NCBI GenBank assembly: GCA_039972875.1
Contig: JBDWMA010000010.1
Span: 186,001-250,000, forward strand
From: Pseudoruegeria sp039972875
GTDB taxonomy: Bacteria > Pseudomonadota > Alphaproteobacteria > Rhodobacterales > Rhodobacteraceae
DNA: 64,000 nucleotides
Direction: 5' to 3'
The position numbers were made by a program, and so were the translations under genes. This document shows positions 26,500 through 34,209 of this stretch, in pieces. Each line of letters starts with the position of its first letter. Position 1 is the stretch's first letter. The notes under the pieces were generated by a model. It was given only the letters and a program-made list of their open reading frames with translations, searched no databases and had not been told where the DNA came from.

Positions 26500-27510
26500 A
26501 TGGTTGAGATGCCCTTTGCTGATGCAAAAACCCATTCTCAACTGGCTGCGAATAGTCTGCGGAACCGGTCACAAGTTGATCGGTTTCTACAGCGTGGTGT
26601 CCGTTTTTCTGTCTGCATTGAAGGCGGGCTTATGGATGGTTTATCCTCACAGCTCTACGCACGAAGTTGCACTATTGGGGCCTCGCTAAGATCAGACATC
26701 GTACTGTTTGATGAGGGCATTGAAGACAATCACATTGAACTAACTTTTAAGTCGTCCATTTTTGGACCGGTTTTGTCGGTTCGCGCCTTAGCGTCAGGTG
26801 TTGAGGTTGCGAATGAGCCTTTAGAGCGTGGAAAAGTTAGTAAATATCAAGCTTTGCCTCTAGTAATAAATGTCAACAACATCCCCCTGACAATCGAACC
26901 GCAACAAAATTCGGGCCGAACCTACAATCCAATCATCGTTCAAACCTGGCACTATAGCCGTTACCCGATCTTGGCCGTGTCCATTTTGTTGTTAGCTGTG
27001 CAGTTGATGAACGGTCCCAACTTTAATTTTGAAGTAGCGATGACGCAGGATCCATTGCCTTATAATATAGTTCAACGCCGTGAGTCTGAACTACAACGAC
27101 TTCAAATTGCCGCTACTTCTGTCCAAGAGAAACTCGACGAATTGGAATTGGCCGAATATTTAGATGTATCGCTGGATTCAAGCGGCGCTGTTGGACTGAA
27201 CGGAATGCTGCGCTCTGACAAAGAAATTGCATGGAAACAGTTTAGGCGTTGGTACGATGAGAATGAAACCTCGGTTCTATTATCGCGTGTCACCATGGCA
27301 CCAGATCTGACAGAATTCCCAGCTATCTCATCGGTGAAACTGAATGAACCTCAGCTGATTAAATTGCGAAGCGGCGCCCAGATCAGAATAGGCGATGTGA
27401 TTCATAACGGGCTAAAGCTCAAAGAAGTGAACAAAGGGTATTTGATTTTGGATGATGACGGCGAAGATCTTATGATTTCCTTTAATGGCCAGGAGTTGAG
27501 TGATGGTTAA
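26500..27510 (+). CDS. sctD: T3SS inner-membrane ring protein SctD
   Basis: 336 residues with SctD architecture. An N-terminal cytoplasmic FHA-like domain spans about 35-135 (CTIGASLRSDIVLFDEGIEDNHIELTF). A single transmembrane helix lies at about residues 155-173 (PILAVSILLLAVQLMNG). The periplasmic part begins with a coiled segment (RRESELQRLQIAATSVQEKLDELE) followed by BON/ring-building-like sequence. The C-terminus (IRIGDVIHNGLKLKEVNKGYLILDDDGEDLMISF) resembles the terminal YscD domain. It surrounds SctJ in the basal body. Its stop overlaps the next gene by 8 bp. Confidence 0.85.
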   Translation: MVEMPFADAKTHSQLAANSLRNRSQVDRFLQRGVRFSVCIEGGLMDGLSSQLYARSCTIGASLRSDIVLFDEGIEDNHIELTFKSSIFGPVLSVRALASGVEVANEPLERGKVSKYQALPLVINVNNIPLTIEPQQNSGRTYNPIIVQTWHYSRYPILAVSILLLAVQLMNGPNFNFEVAMTQDPLPYNIVQRRESELQRLQIAATSVQEKLDELELAEYLDVSLDSSGAVGLNGMLRSDKEIAWKQFRRWYDENETSVLLSRVTMAPDLTEFPAISSVKLNEPQLIKLRSGAQIRIGDVIHNGLKLKEVNKGYLILDDDGEDLMISFNGQELSDG

Positions 27511-27925
27511 AAGAATTTCGGTTCGGGGATCTTCGAGCGCCTCTCAGATTAGTCCTGATCGTGATGTGAAAACAGTAGAGCCGCTGGTTCCTGTTCAGCC
27601 TACGATTGATACTGGTTTCGTTGTTCGAGAGCAGTTAAGCACATTGATTTCCGCTCGCAGAAAACCACCGTCATTGAAGATGGCGAAAATGGTGGCTGCA
27701 AATGAATCTGTTGCGGGCGATTTGTCCCCTGAAGGGCTTGCTCTTCTTGGGGATGTGCGTGGTGATGTTTTAGCGTACCACATTACGGAACTTAGTTTGA
27801 GATTAAGCAAATTGGATCAGACTGAGCTAACCGATGCGCATAAGCGCGGAATTACAGCGGTCAACCAATTGACCCGAATGTTTGAACATCTTCACATCAT
27901 GCGTACGAGCCAGCCAACACAATGA
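27503..27925 (+). CDS. Unknown protein in sctD operon
   Basis: 140 residues from ATG 27503, with AGGAG 8 bp upstream. The first 60 residues are disordered and polar; residues about 70-135 are helical (LALLGDVRGDVLAYHITELSLRLSKLD, then AVNQLTRMFEHLHIM). There is no signal peptide or membrane helix. It overlaps both neighbours (sctD by 8 bp, TPR gene by 4 bp), so it is surely part of the operon. The position beside a YscG-like TPR protein suggests a partner chaperone or sorting-platform accessory, but no family is recognised. Confidence 0.7.
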   Translation: MVKRISVRGSSSASQISPDRDVKTVEPLVPVQPTIDTGFVVREQLSTLISARRKPPSLKMAKMVAANESVAGDLSPEGLALLGDVRGDVLAYHITELSLRLSKLDQTELTDAHKRGITAVNQLTRMFEHLHIMRTSQPTQ

Positions 27926-28248
27926 ACGTAGATCAACTTAGCAAAGACCCAAACGAACGAGATACAACAATTCTGCAGGCGCTCGCTGCAGGTCAATATG
28001 CATTTGGGCAATATCAAACGGCGATGGATCTTTTGGAATTGGCACTCAATTTGGATCCTGAGAATACGAAAACATACGTTATGATGGCCCGGATACAGTA
28101 TTCGGTCGGTGATCTTGATGAGGCGTTAGATTACATCAATATCGCGAGCTCTACGGCCATCAATGGTCTTGAAGAACGCGACCAAATTTTTGAACGGCGC
28201 ATCAAGCTATTGGGTGAACTTGCGGGACAGCAAAGATTGCTGGGCTGA
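27922..28248 (+). CDS. TPR protein, probable T3SS chaperone (SctG/YscG-like)
   Basis: 108 residues with TPR-type helices: LAAGQYAFGQYQTAMDLLELALNLDPEN and KTYVMMARIQYSVGDLDEALDYINIA are two consecutive repeats, flanked by capping helices. Size and fold match YscG/PscG, the TPR co-chaperone that keeps the needle subunit soluble before export. Its start overlaps the preceding stop (ATGA). If the resemblance holds, the system needs a needle-like client, and the 55-residue protein at 24734-24901 is the best candidate in the window. It ends 3 bp before the convergent sctU gene. Confidence 0.72.
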   Translation: MNVDQLSKDPNERDTTILQALAAGQYAFGQYQTAMDLLELALNLDPENTKTYVMMARIQYSVGDLDEALDYINIASSTAINGLEERDQIFERRIKLLGELAGQQRLLG

Positions 28249-28251
28249 GGG

Positions 28252-29295
28252 TTAACTGATGTCGAACATTTTCGCCATTGCCTTGGCTAAATCCTCGTAA
28301 ATTTGCTTATTAACCGGTGATCCCGGGGCAACCTTACTGCAATTTACCGCTATTTTTTCATGGGCCAGAGACGGTAACCCTTTTTCTGTTAAATAGCGTC
28401 GCAGGTGCACGGCTTCGGGGCCTTGGGCCTTTACGGCGACCCGGGGCAATGGTGAATCTTGTGGATGGTACCGTATCCCAATAACGATATCGCCATAGTA
28501 GAAGAACATGGTAGCCAGTGATTTATCTGCATTCTCAGCTTCTTTGGCCAATTGTGTGCGCAGACGATTGCGTTCACGGCGCAATTCCGGTGCGCCGGTT
28601 TGTTCTTTCGATTCTCGTTTGACGTCCGACTTCGACATTTTTTGTTCATGAAGGTACAGGTTTTTTTGAATGATCATTTCAAAACCTAAGTAGGCAATGA
28701 GAATGAATAAGGTGACTGGAAACCATCGTATAAACAACACTTTGGCCAAGTCGATGCCACAGGTTGGTCCGCATAAATCTATATGAAAAAGACTTGGAAA
28801 GATGGTCCAAATAACCAGAGCACTGATGGCCAACCAAATTAAGGCACGCATGAGGTGGAAAATGGCTTCGATCCAACTACGCCGTCCAAATATTCGAGTA
28901 AAACCTTGTGATGGGTTTAAACGATTGAAATCAGGTGTGAGGGGCTTCATCGAAAAAGGGAGGCCGCCATGATAAAGGGTCGTAACAATCAACAACATGG
29001 CCAATGTGCCAACAACAATTGCGATTGTTAGGCTGATTATCCCATCCGCCAATGAATAAAGACCAATCGATTGCGCCGTGCCCGAAGGTTGCAACATCGC
29101 GATGAAAATTGAATCAAACATCTCGCTGTAATGTTCAAACATGCGAGGGCCGGTGCTTGCAAAAATCACAAGTGCCACGATGACATTCAAGATCGTAGCC
29201 ATATCTGAGGTTCGCGGCAGACTTCCTTCCTGACGCTGTTTTTTGAGTTTTCGCTTACTCGCCTGTTCTGATTTTTCTTCTGAGTTATCACTCAT
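28252..29295 (-). CDS. sctU: T3SS switch protein SctU lacking the NPTH self-cleavage motif
   Basis: 347 residues, normal SctU/FlhB length. Charged N-terminus (SEQASKRKLKKQRQEGSLPRT), four transmembrane segments to about residue 210, a linker helix with ESKEQTGAPELRRERNR, and a C-terminal cytoplasmic domain. Where SctU proteins have NPTH before the conserved (H)IA(V/I)GIRY strand, this one reads YYGD followed by IVIGIRY (residues 266-269, bases 28489-28500). The rest of the domain (PLPRVAVKAQGPEAVHLRRYLTEKGLP) is well conserved. Self-cleavage needs the asparagine and proline, so this protein should be uncleaved. Overlaps sctT by 4 bp. Confidence 0.93.
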   Translation of the reverse strand: MSDNSEEKSEQASKRKLKKQRQEGSLPRTSDMATILNVIVALVIFASTGPRMFEHYSEMFDSIFIAMLQPSGTAQSIGLYSLADGIISLTIAIVVGTLAMLLIVTTLYHGGLPFSMKPLTPDFNRLNPSQGFTRIFGRRSWIEAIFHLMRALIWLAISALVIWTIFPSLFHIDLCGPTCGIDLAKVLFIRWFPVTLFILIAYLGFEMIIQKNLYLHEQKMSKSDVKRESKEQTGAPELRRERNRLRTQLAKEAENADKSLATMFFYYGDIVIGIRYHPQDSPLPRVAVKAQGPEAVHLRRYLTEKGLPSLAHEKIAVNCSKVAPGSPVNKQIYEDLAKAMAKMFDIS

Positions 29296-30104
29296 TTTAG
29301 AAAACTCTCTAATCCAAATACAGCATCGTATGCATACCCCATATTTTCGTTTGAAATCCGAATGAGATAGAATGCTATTATTGGTAATGACAACACTGCG
29401 GCGATGTTTTTACCGATGAAGGAGTTGTCGTATAAATTAAAGCGAGGAGCCAGTTTCGCTGCGACGGCAAGTGCAAAATCAATGGCTAGAAAAATAATCA
29501 ACAACGGAGCAGCAATTGCAATGCTGCTCAGCAAAGAGCGTTGGAGTATCTGCGGACCAAGTCGCCACGCGTCCTCATTGAATTCTATACCTGCAGTCCC
29601 AATCGGCCACATAGTATATGTTGTGTATAGATTATCGATCATGACATAAAATCCACCGGCTTGGGTGAATACAACCGCGCCAGCAATGAAGTATAAAACC
29701 GAGAAAGAACTGAGCGTTCCTCCGCTGGGGTCTGTAATTCCAGAGTTATTTTCACCGCGGTATGTGTCGGTGATTGCTCCGGCGTATTTCAGGGCGTGAA
29801 ATGGAATCGATGCCATCGTTCCCAACCCAAATCCAATTGCGTATTCAATTGCCAGGATGAGGACGGTTTTTTGAATCGTTGTCGTCTCAGCGATGCTGAT
29901 GAATACATCCGCACTGTTCCAAAAGACCAATATCCCAAAGGCGAAAGAAACACCGATCCGCATCATTAAACCTTGGCCGAAGCCCCAGGAAAATAATGTG
30001 AACCCATAAAGAAGACCCAGCGGGCGAAAGATCGCGAGCAATAGAAATAGGATGTAGGTTTCGGGCGTTAGACCTATCAAAGACTGAATATCTTCAAGGG
30101 CCAT
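29292..30104 (-). CDS. sctT: T3SS export gate protein SctT
   Basis: 270 residues from ATG 30104; an in-frame ATG at 30137 overlaps sctS and is less likely. FliR/SctT family: hydrophobic throughout with at least six membrane segments. Family features are IFRPLGLLYGFTLFSWGF near the start, AIEYAIGFGLGTMASIPFHALKYAGAITDTYRG in the middle, and PLLIIFLAIDFALAVAAKLAPRFNLYDNSFIGKNI near residue 200. It forms the gate complex with SctR and SctS. The R-S-T-U order is complete and tightly packed. Confidence 0.92.
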   Translation of the reverse strand: MALEDIQSLIGLTPETYILFLLLAIFRPLGLLYGFTLFSWGFGQGLMMRIGVSFAFGILVFWNSADVFISIAETTTIQKTVLILAIEYAIGFGLGTMASIPFHALKYAGAITDTYRGENNSGITDPSGGTLSSFSVLYFIAGAVVFTQAGGFYVMIDNLYTTYTMWPIGTAGIEFNEDAWRLGPQILQRSLLSSIAIAAPLLIIFLAIDFALAVAAKLAPRFNLYDNSFIGKNIAAVLSLPIIAFYLIRISNENMGYAYDAVFGLESFLK

Positions 30105-30108
30105 ACTG

Positions 30109-30378
30109 CTACCGCCCGATGGTTGCGAATGTGTCAAATAGCTGTGCGGAAATCACGACCAAGGGGCTGATAAGTGCGCCGCCAAATGCAAGAAAGACGA
30201 AACCGATCGAAAAAATTTTAACGGTCTGGCTCAGGGTTTGGTCTTGTATCTGTGTGATTGCTTGGAAAATTGAAACCAATAAGCCCACCATTGTTGCAAC
30301 CAACAAGGGGACACCCGCGATAATTGCCGTGTTGACGACAAACGCAACCAATAAAGTTGAATATGTTGTGTCCCCCAT
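30109..30378 (-). CDS. sctS: T3SS export gate protein SctS
   Basis: 89 residues, two transmembrane helices, the FliQ/SctS family size. The motif GLLVSIFQAITQIQDQTLSQTVKIFSIGFVF between and into the second helix is diagnostic. The start codon overlaps the sctR stop (TAATG). Four copies normally sit with SctR and SctT in the gate. Confidence 0.95.
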   Translation of the reverse strand: MGDTTYSTLLVAFVVNTAIIAGVPLLVATMVGLLVSIFQAITQIQDQTLSQTVKIFSIGFVFLAFGGALISPLVVISAQLFDTFATIGR

Positions 30379-31022
30379 TATGCGACGGTCCCATAACTAA
30401 GAACGAGCCCTTCAATCATTTTGGTCCACCCATTCAATGAGACAAAAAGCAAAAGTTTGAAGGGGGTTGAGATGATTGTTGGTTGAACTTGCTGCATACC
30501 CGTTGCCATCAAGATCACGGTAACGGCAAGATCAACTGCAATAAACGGCAGGTAGATCAAAAAACCCATCTCAAAAGCATGGGTTAATTCGCTCACCAGA
30601 AATGCAGGGATTTGTATGAAGATGTCTTCGACGCTTCCTACAAAGCCAGACCCTTGCCAAACGGAATTTGCCATTTCAACAAAGAAGGTCAGTTGGTTGG
30701 GGTCCGTATTTCGCACAATAAACGTTTGAAAAGGTTCAAGGGCATTGCTCAAGGCAGTTACGAGTTCCGGCAAGGAATCATTATCAAAGTTAACAGATGC
30801 AAGTGAGCTGAGAGACTGAGAAATAACCGGAATTGATATGAATACCGCGAGAAACAACGTGAGCGTCATGACAATCATGTTCGATGGAACTTGTTGTAAG
30901 CCCAGAGCATTGCGCAGAATCATAAAAACGACGGATAATTTGACAAATGCCGTCAACGTCAGAATGCCGAGAAGGAGAAAGCTACCGACAAATCCGACAA
31001 TAAGTGGTGTTGAAATTTCCAT
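30378..31022 (-). CDS. sctR: T3SS export gate protein SctR
   Basis: 214 residues, FliP/SctR family. Seen: TAFVKLSVVFMILRNALGLQQVPSNMIVMTLTLFLAVF near residue 24 and the conserved C-terminal block PAFLVSELTHAFEMGFLIYLPFIAVDLAVTVILMATGMQQVQPTIISTPFKLLLFV (shown as the span about 135-195). It lacks the cleaved leader of FliP, as expected for non-flagellar systems. It makes the central pore of the gate complex. Confidence 0.95.
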   Translation of the reverse strand: MEISTPLIVGFVGSFLLLGILTLTAFVKLSVVFMILRNALGLQQVPSNMIVMTLTLFLAVFISIPVISQSLSSLASVNFDNDSLPELVTALSNALEPFQTFIVRNTDPNQLTFFVEMANSVWQGSGFVGSVEDIFIQIPAFLVSELTHAFEMGFLIYLPFIAVDLAVTVILMATGMQQVQPTIISTPFKLLLFVSLNGWTKMIEGLVLSYGTVA

Positions 31023-31271
31023 TTAGGATTGCACGACCTGATCAATGCGTATCGCAATTTTGTCTTCGACCATGATTAAGGTTGCGTCTGCAAAGTATCG
31101 GCTATTTGCAAATACCCGTACTTTGTCAGGGGCCTTATCCGAAAACTGGAGTACTTTACCGCTGGCGAGTTCGGAAAGATCCTGGATTGAAATTTGTATA
31201 CGATCCAGTTCGATAGAGATCTTCACAGGCAGATCGTCAATCGTTTTTGCCCGGTTGGTTGTGCTGTCCAT
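31023..31271 (-). CDS. sctQ: SctQ C-terminal part (SpoA/FliN-like), separate gene
   Basis: 82 residues forming one SpoA domain: DDLPVKISIELDRIQISIQDLSELASGKVLQF, then VRVFANSRYFADATLIMVEDKIAIRID. It corresponds to FliN or HrcQb and would dimerise or pair with the SpoA domain of the preceding protein in the sorting-platform pods. The start codon overlaps the stop of the larger sctQ gene (TAATG), so the two halves are made as separate, translationally coupled proteins. This resembles HrcQa/HrcQb of Pseudomonas syringae. Confidence 0.88.
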   Translation of the reverse strand: MDSTTNRAKTIDDLPVKISIELDRIQISIQDLSELASGKVLQFSDKAPDKVRVFANSRYFADATLIMVEDKIAIRIDQVVQS

Positions 31272-32155
31272 TAGGTGTTGCTTTCTCTTCTTCGACGTCT
31301 GGTGCGGCTGCTTTTCCGTGTAGGTTCGGGAGCTTGAACAATTGTCGGCGGCTTCACCAAAAGATCTTGGATTTCGAAAGCCTCACCATTTTTTTTGACC
31401 GTTGCTATGGTTTCATCAGCAATCACAAGGTTCAATGATGACATTTCGACCAAGTTGGAATTGATCATAAAACCGTCGCCGGGCTGAAGTTTGTGCAGCT
31501 GATCGCGGGTAATCTCTGTTGCACTCGCTATGAGAGATCCGCTTAATGTTACGTTTTTGTGCACATTTTTTGTTTCTGTATTTTCGACCGAATGATGGGT
31601 TATCAGATCAATTAGGGCGGCACTTCCGGCTTCTGATGTTGGGACGATAGTTATTTCCATCGTGCCCCACGTTGCACCGCTCATTTGGAAATGAGCTTTG
31701 GGGTTGAAGTCTTGTAGGTCTTCGTACCCAGAAGTCGAAAGTTCGACGAAAGACAGTGTGTCACCCAGATAAAGTTCGATCTTTGTTATCGCGGAGAGGA
31801 ATTGTCCCTCAAGCGCAAGTGCCGCGATGTCTTCATGGCCTTCTAAGTCAAAGCCATCCTCGAATGTTTCCATCAAACTGGCGAGCCATGCGTCTGAGGT
31901 CATCAACACATAATAAGTATGATTTCCCGCCTTAATTTTTAAGGTAATTTCGCTTTGATCAAAACCAGCGTTTCCAGTGATCTGAAACCGTATGTTCCCC
32001 AAAGTGGGTGTTTCTATGGACTTATTTAAACGAACTTTCCAAAGTGGTTCGACCAATTCTACATCACGACGGTTCAACTGCATCGGGATCGTAAAGGGGG
32101 CAAACTCTAAGTCATGCGTTTCTTTTAAGATGATCGGCTGAAAACTCTGGTTCAT
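31271..32155 (-). CDS. sctQ: SctQ N-terminal part with one SpoA domain
   Basis: 294 residues. The first 200 are poorly conserved, as usual for SctQ. Residues about 205-270 form a SpoA-like domain (LSGSLIASATEITRDQLHKLQPGDGFMINSNLVEMSSLNLVIADETIATV, as a span). The C-terminus is basic (RKSSRTRRRRRESNT). It is a cytoplasmic sorting-platform component contacting SctL and SctK. With the following 82-residue gene it makes a split SctQ. It lies between sctK and the second sctQ piece, directly before sctR. Confidence 0.83.
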   Translation of the reverse strand: MNQSFQPIILKETHDLEFAPFTIPMQLNRRDVELVEPLWKVRLNKSIETPTLGNIRFQITGNAGFDQSEITLKIKAGNHTYYVLMTSDAWLASLMETFEDGFDLEGHEDIAALALEGQFLSAITKIELYLGDTLSFVELSTSGYEDLQDFNPKAHFQMSGATWGTMEITIVPTSEAGSAALIDLITHHSVENTETKNVHKNVTLSGSLIASATEITRDQLHKLQPGDGFMINSNLVEMSSLNLVIADETIATVKKNGEAFEIQDLLVKPPTIVQAPEPTRKSSRTRRRRRESNT

Positions 32156-32201
32156 TAGATTTTTCTCACGCCGTTATAATTAGGATGGCTCGTGGAGAAG
32201 A

Positions 32202-32870
32202 TCATGCCTCTTCCGTCCGTTCCTCGGGCTGTTCGTCTGAAGCATCTGTTTGTCGGGCGATTTGTTGATCGCACCATTGGGTGCAGATATTACGCCGCGC
32301 AGTAATTTCATCAGAGGACAAATGGTCAAGTTTAGGAAACTCAAACCCTGCGTTAACACAGGCATAATCAATAAGATTGATTGTGTCCTGTGGGATGTCC
32401 GTTAACCAAGTTACAAAACATAGTAAGCCATCTGTTTCGACCTTTCGTCCATCGAGGGATGTGGTGGCCGGGTATATGTTATGCGCGGTTCGAAAACTGA
32501 GGGCAGATTGCACCTCTTCACGTGGCAACGACGCAAGATAAGCCCGCGTATTGTTCTCATCCTTGAGGGCGCATGCCGCAACCGTGCTTGCATTCCACGA
32601 CAAGCCCAGGCCGCGAAAAATTTTTGCCAGTGGTTCGTTTAGGATCGCTTGCAGAATATGTTCTTTGTCGAAGGGAACTGCAGATCGCGTCAGATCGACA
32701 TTATGTTCCGCAAGGATCCGTTCGAGGATCTGTCTTTTGAACCTTGGATGAGGCAACAAATGTTCCGCCACAAATGTGTCACGCAGAGGAAACAAAGCGA
32801 CGGCCAGTTCATAATTTGGAATGTCAGCTAGATCTGGTAACAGCTTCTTTTGTAGCGGGCTAAGTATCAT
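32202..32870 (-). CDS. sctK: Probable T3SS sorting-platform protein SctK
   Basis: 222 residues, soluble, no signal peptide. It directly follows sctJ (4-bp overlap) and precedes sctQ, the place of YscK. The central segment ILNEPLAKIFRGLGLSWNASTVAACALKDENNTRAYLASLPREEVQ resembles the SctK pattern of a conserved small helical block followed by a residue-numbering loop. The family is highly divergent, so position carries most of the weight. SctK caps the pods and links them to the SctD ring. Confidence 0.68.
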   Translation of the reverse strand: MILSPLQKKLLPDLADIPNYELAVALFPLRDTFVAEHLLPHPRFKRQILERILAEHNVDLTRSAVPFDKEHILQAILNEPLAKIFRGLGLSWNASTVAACALKDENNTRAYLASLPREEVQSALSFRTAHNIYPATTSLDGRKVETDGLLCFVTWLTDIPQDTINLIDYACVNAGFEFPKLDHLSSDEITARRNICTQWCDQQIARQTDASDEQPEERTEEA

Positions 32871-33676
32871 ATCTTAGCCCCAGAATTCTTGTTGTGTTGA
32901 CGTCTGGCGCGAAAAAGACTGGTCGCTATGATCAACGCAATTATTGCGATTAGGGTCGCTGTCAGTATAGACATCGGGTTCCAGCCGACCTGTCTCGACA
33001 TCACCGTCAAATTGGAGGTGCGGAGGGGTGAGGCCTCTGCCATACTAATAAAGCTATTGGTCGGAGGAATATGAAGCTGCGCTCCACCGACTGCAAAAAG
33101 CGATACAGCAACGTCGTCATAATTCAGTTCTGGTACGCTATGCGCCATCATTGTTTTGACGGTGGGGACAATCTGCTGTGCGTCAAACACCTCATTATAA
33201 TAAATCGCAACTGCAGCAGAAGCGCGTTTGCCTTCGCGATCAAATCGCGCGGATTCCGGTAGGACAACATGAACACGCGCCTCACGGACACCGTCAATTG
33301 CCGAAATTGTACTGGCCATTTCCTGGTTCATCGCGTGCATAAAGCGGGCGCGTTCTTCAAACGGAGTGCCAACAATGCCGGTGTCCGCGAAAATTTCCCC
33401 TAGTGAAGCGAATTTTTGACGCGGGAGGCCCTCTTCCTGGAGGAGTAAAACAGCAACTCCGATTTGTGCTGTTTCAACCAGAATCTCGTACATTCCGTCG
33501 ACGTCTTTGTTGCGTGATGTTGGAACTTCGGCAGCCTGTAGCACCGCAACCATCTGGTTGACTTCCATTTCATCAAGATTGGAATATAGGACTTCTTTGC
33601 AGCCAGCGACGGTCAAGGCGCATACAAAAAGCAATATTTGCGCCGCGCGCTTAGAACAAAACAACTGAATCCTCAT
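32867..33676 (-). CDS. sctJ: T3SS inner-membrane ring lipoprotein SctJ (complete copy)
   Basis: 269 residues. Lipoprotein signal with lipobox VAGC (Cys26). The ring-building domains contain KEVLYSNLDEMEVNQMVAVLQAAEVPT and FERARFMHAMNQEMASTISAIDGVREARVHVVLPE. One C-terminal transmembrane helix lies at about residues 235-255 (MSILTATLIAIIALIIATSLF) with a basic tail. This is the normal YscJ/PrgK plan. It is the first gene of the J-K-Q-Q-R-S-T-U operon, divergent from the large secreted-protein genes. A truncated close duplicate is at 21759-22442. Confidence 0.94.
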   Translation of the reverse strand: MRIQLFCSKRAAQILLFVCALTVAGCKEVLYSNLDEMEVNQMVAVLQAAEVPTSRNKDVDGMYEILVETAQIGVAVLLLQEEGLPRQKFASLGEIFADTGIVGTPFEERARFMHAMNQEMASTISAIDGVREARVHVVLPESARFDREGKRASAAVAIYYNEVFDAQQIVPTVKTMMAHSVPELNYDDVAVSLFAVGGAQLHIPPTNSFISMAEASPLRTSNLTVMSRQVGWNPMSILTATLIAIIALIIATSLFRARRQHNKNSGAKI

Positions 33677-34209
33677 GACACCTAATTCTCCCGGTCGTTC
33701 CGATGAAAAGCACGTTTTCTCTGCTGAAAAATACTGAACTTAGTACTTAAAAAACTACGTAATCACGTACGACGCACTCGAAATTGCGGTTTGTTTTTTG
33801 GTTAGCGCTAACTTGGATATCAGTTTGCCGCGTTTCCGATTGTTTTCTTAGTGAAATATCTTGCGCGAAAGTTTTCATTTACCAGAACTGATTTTTTAGA
33901 CGTTTAGGTTCAAAAATGGCGTTTCGCACCGCAATGTTCTGCTCAAATCCAAAGGCATCTAAGCATAAGTCGCGGAAATATTGCCGATTTGCACTCGAAT
34001 TGTCGAAAAACCGATTGGCTAAAGGCCCTTTTATTCTTTGGTTTGAGCGACACGGGTTACGTGTAGCGATCAATCAAGAAAGTAGCGGTACTTAGGTTTT
34101 CACGTAGTTGGCGCACTACAGAAACGGGTCCTAAACGCCCCTTATGAAATTCAATGGTCAAGTTAAGACCTAAATATGATGATCTAAAATTGATTGGGGA
34201 AATGGTAAA
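33677..34209. promoter_or_regulatory. 533-bp divergent intergenic region between sctJ operon and exported-protein genes
   Basis: AT-rich and gene-free as far as I can see. It must hold promoters for the sctJ operon (minus) and the 34210 gene (plus). CTACGTAATCACGTAC at about 33756-33771 recalls a TACGTA element upstream of truncated sctJ (near 22510). Such a shared site would suit the LuxR-type response regulator, but this is tentative. Confidence 0.5.

Noticed and set aside
33879..34209. Small minus-strand frames between sctJ and the 734-residue gene
   Set aside because: No ribosome sites and no recognisable protein features; the region is treated as a divergent promoter.
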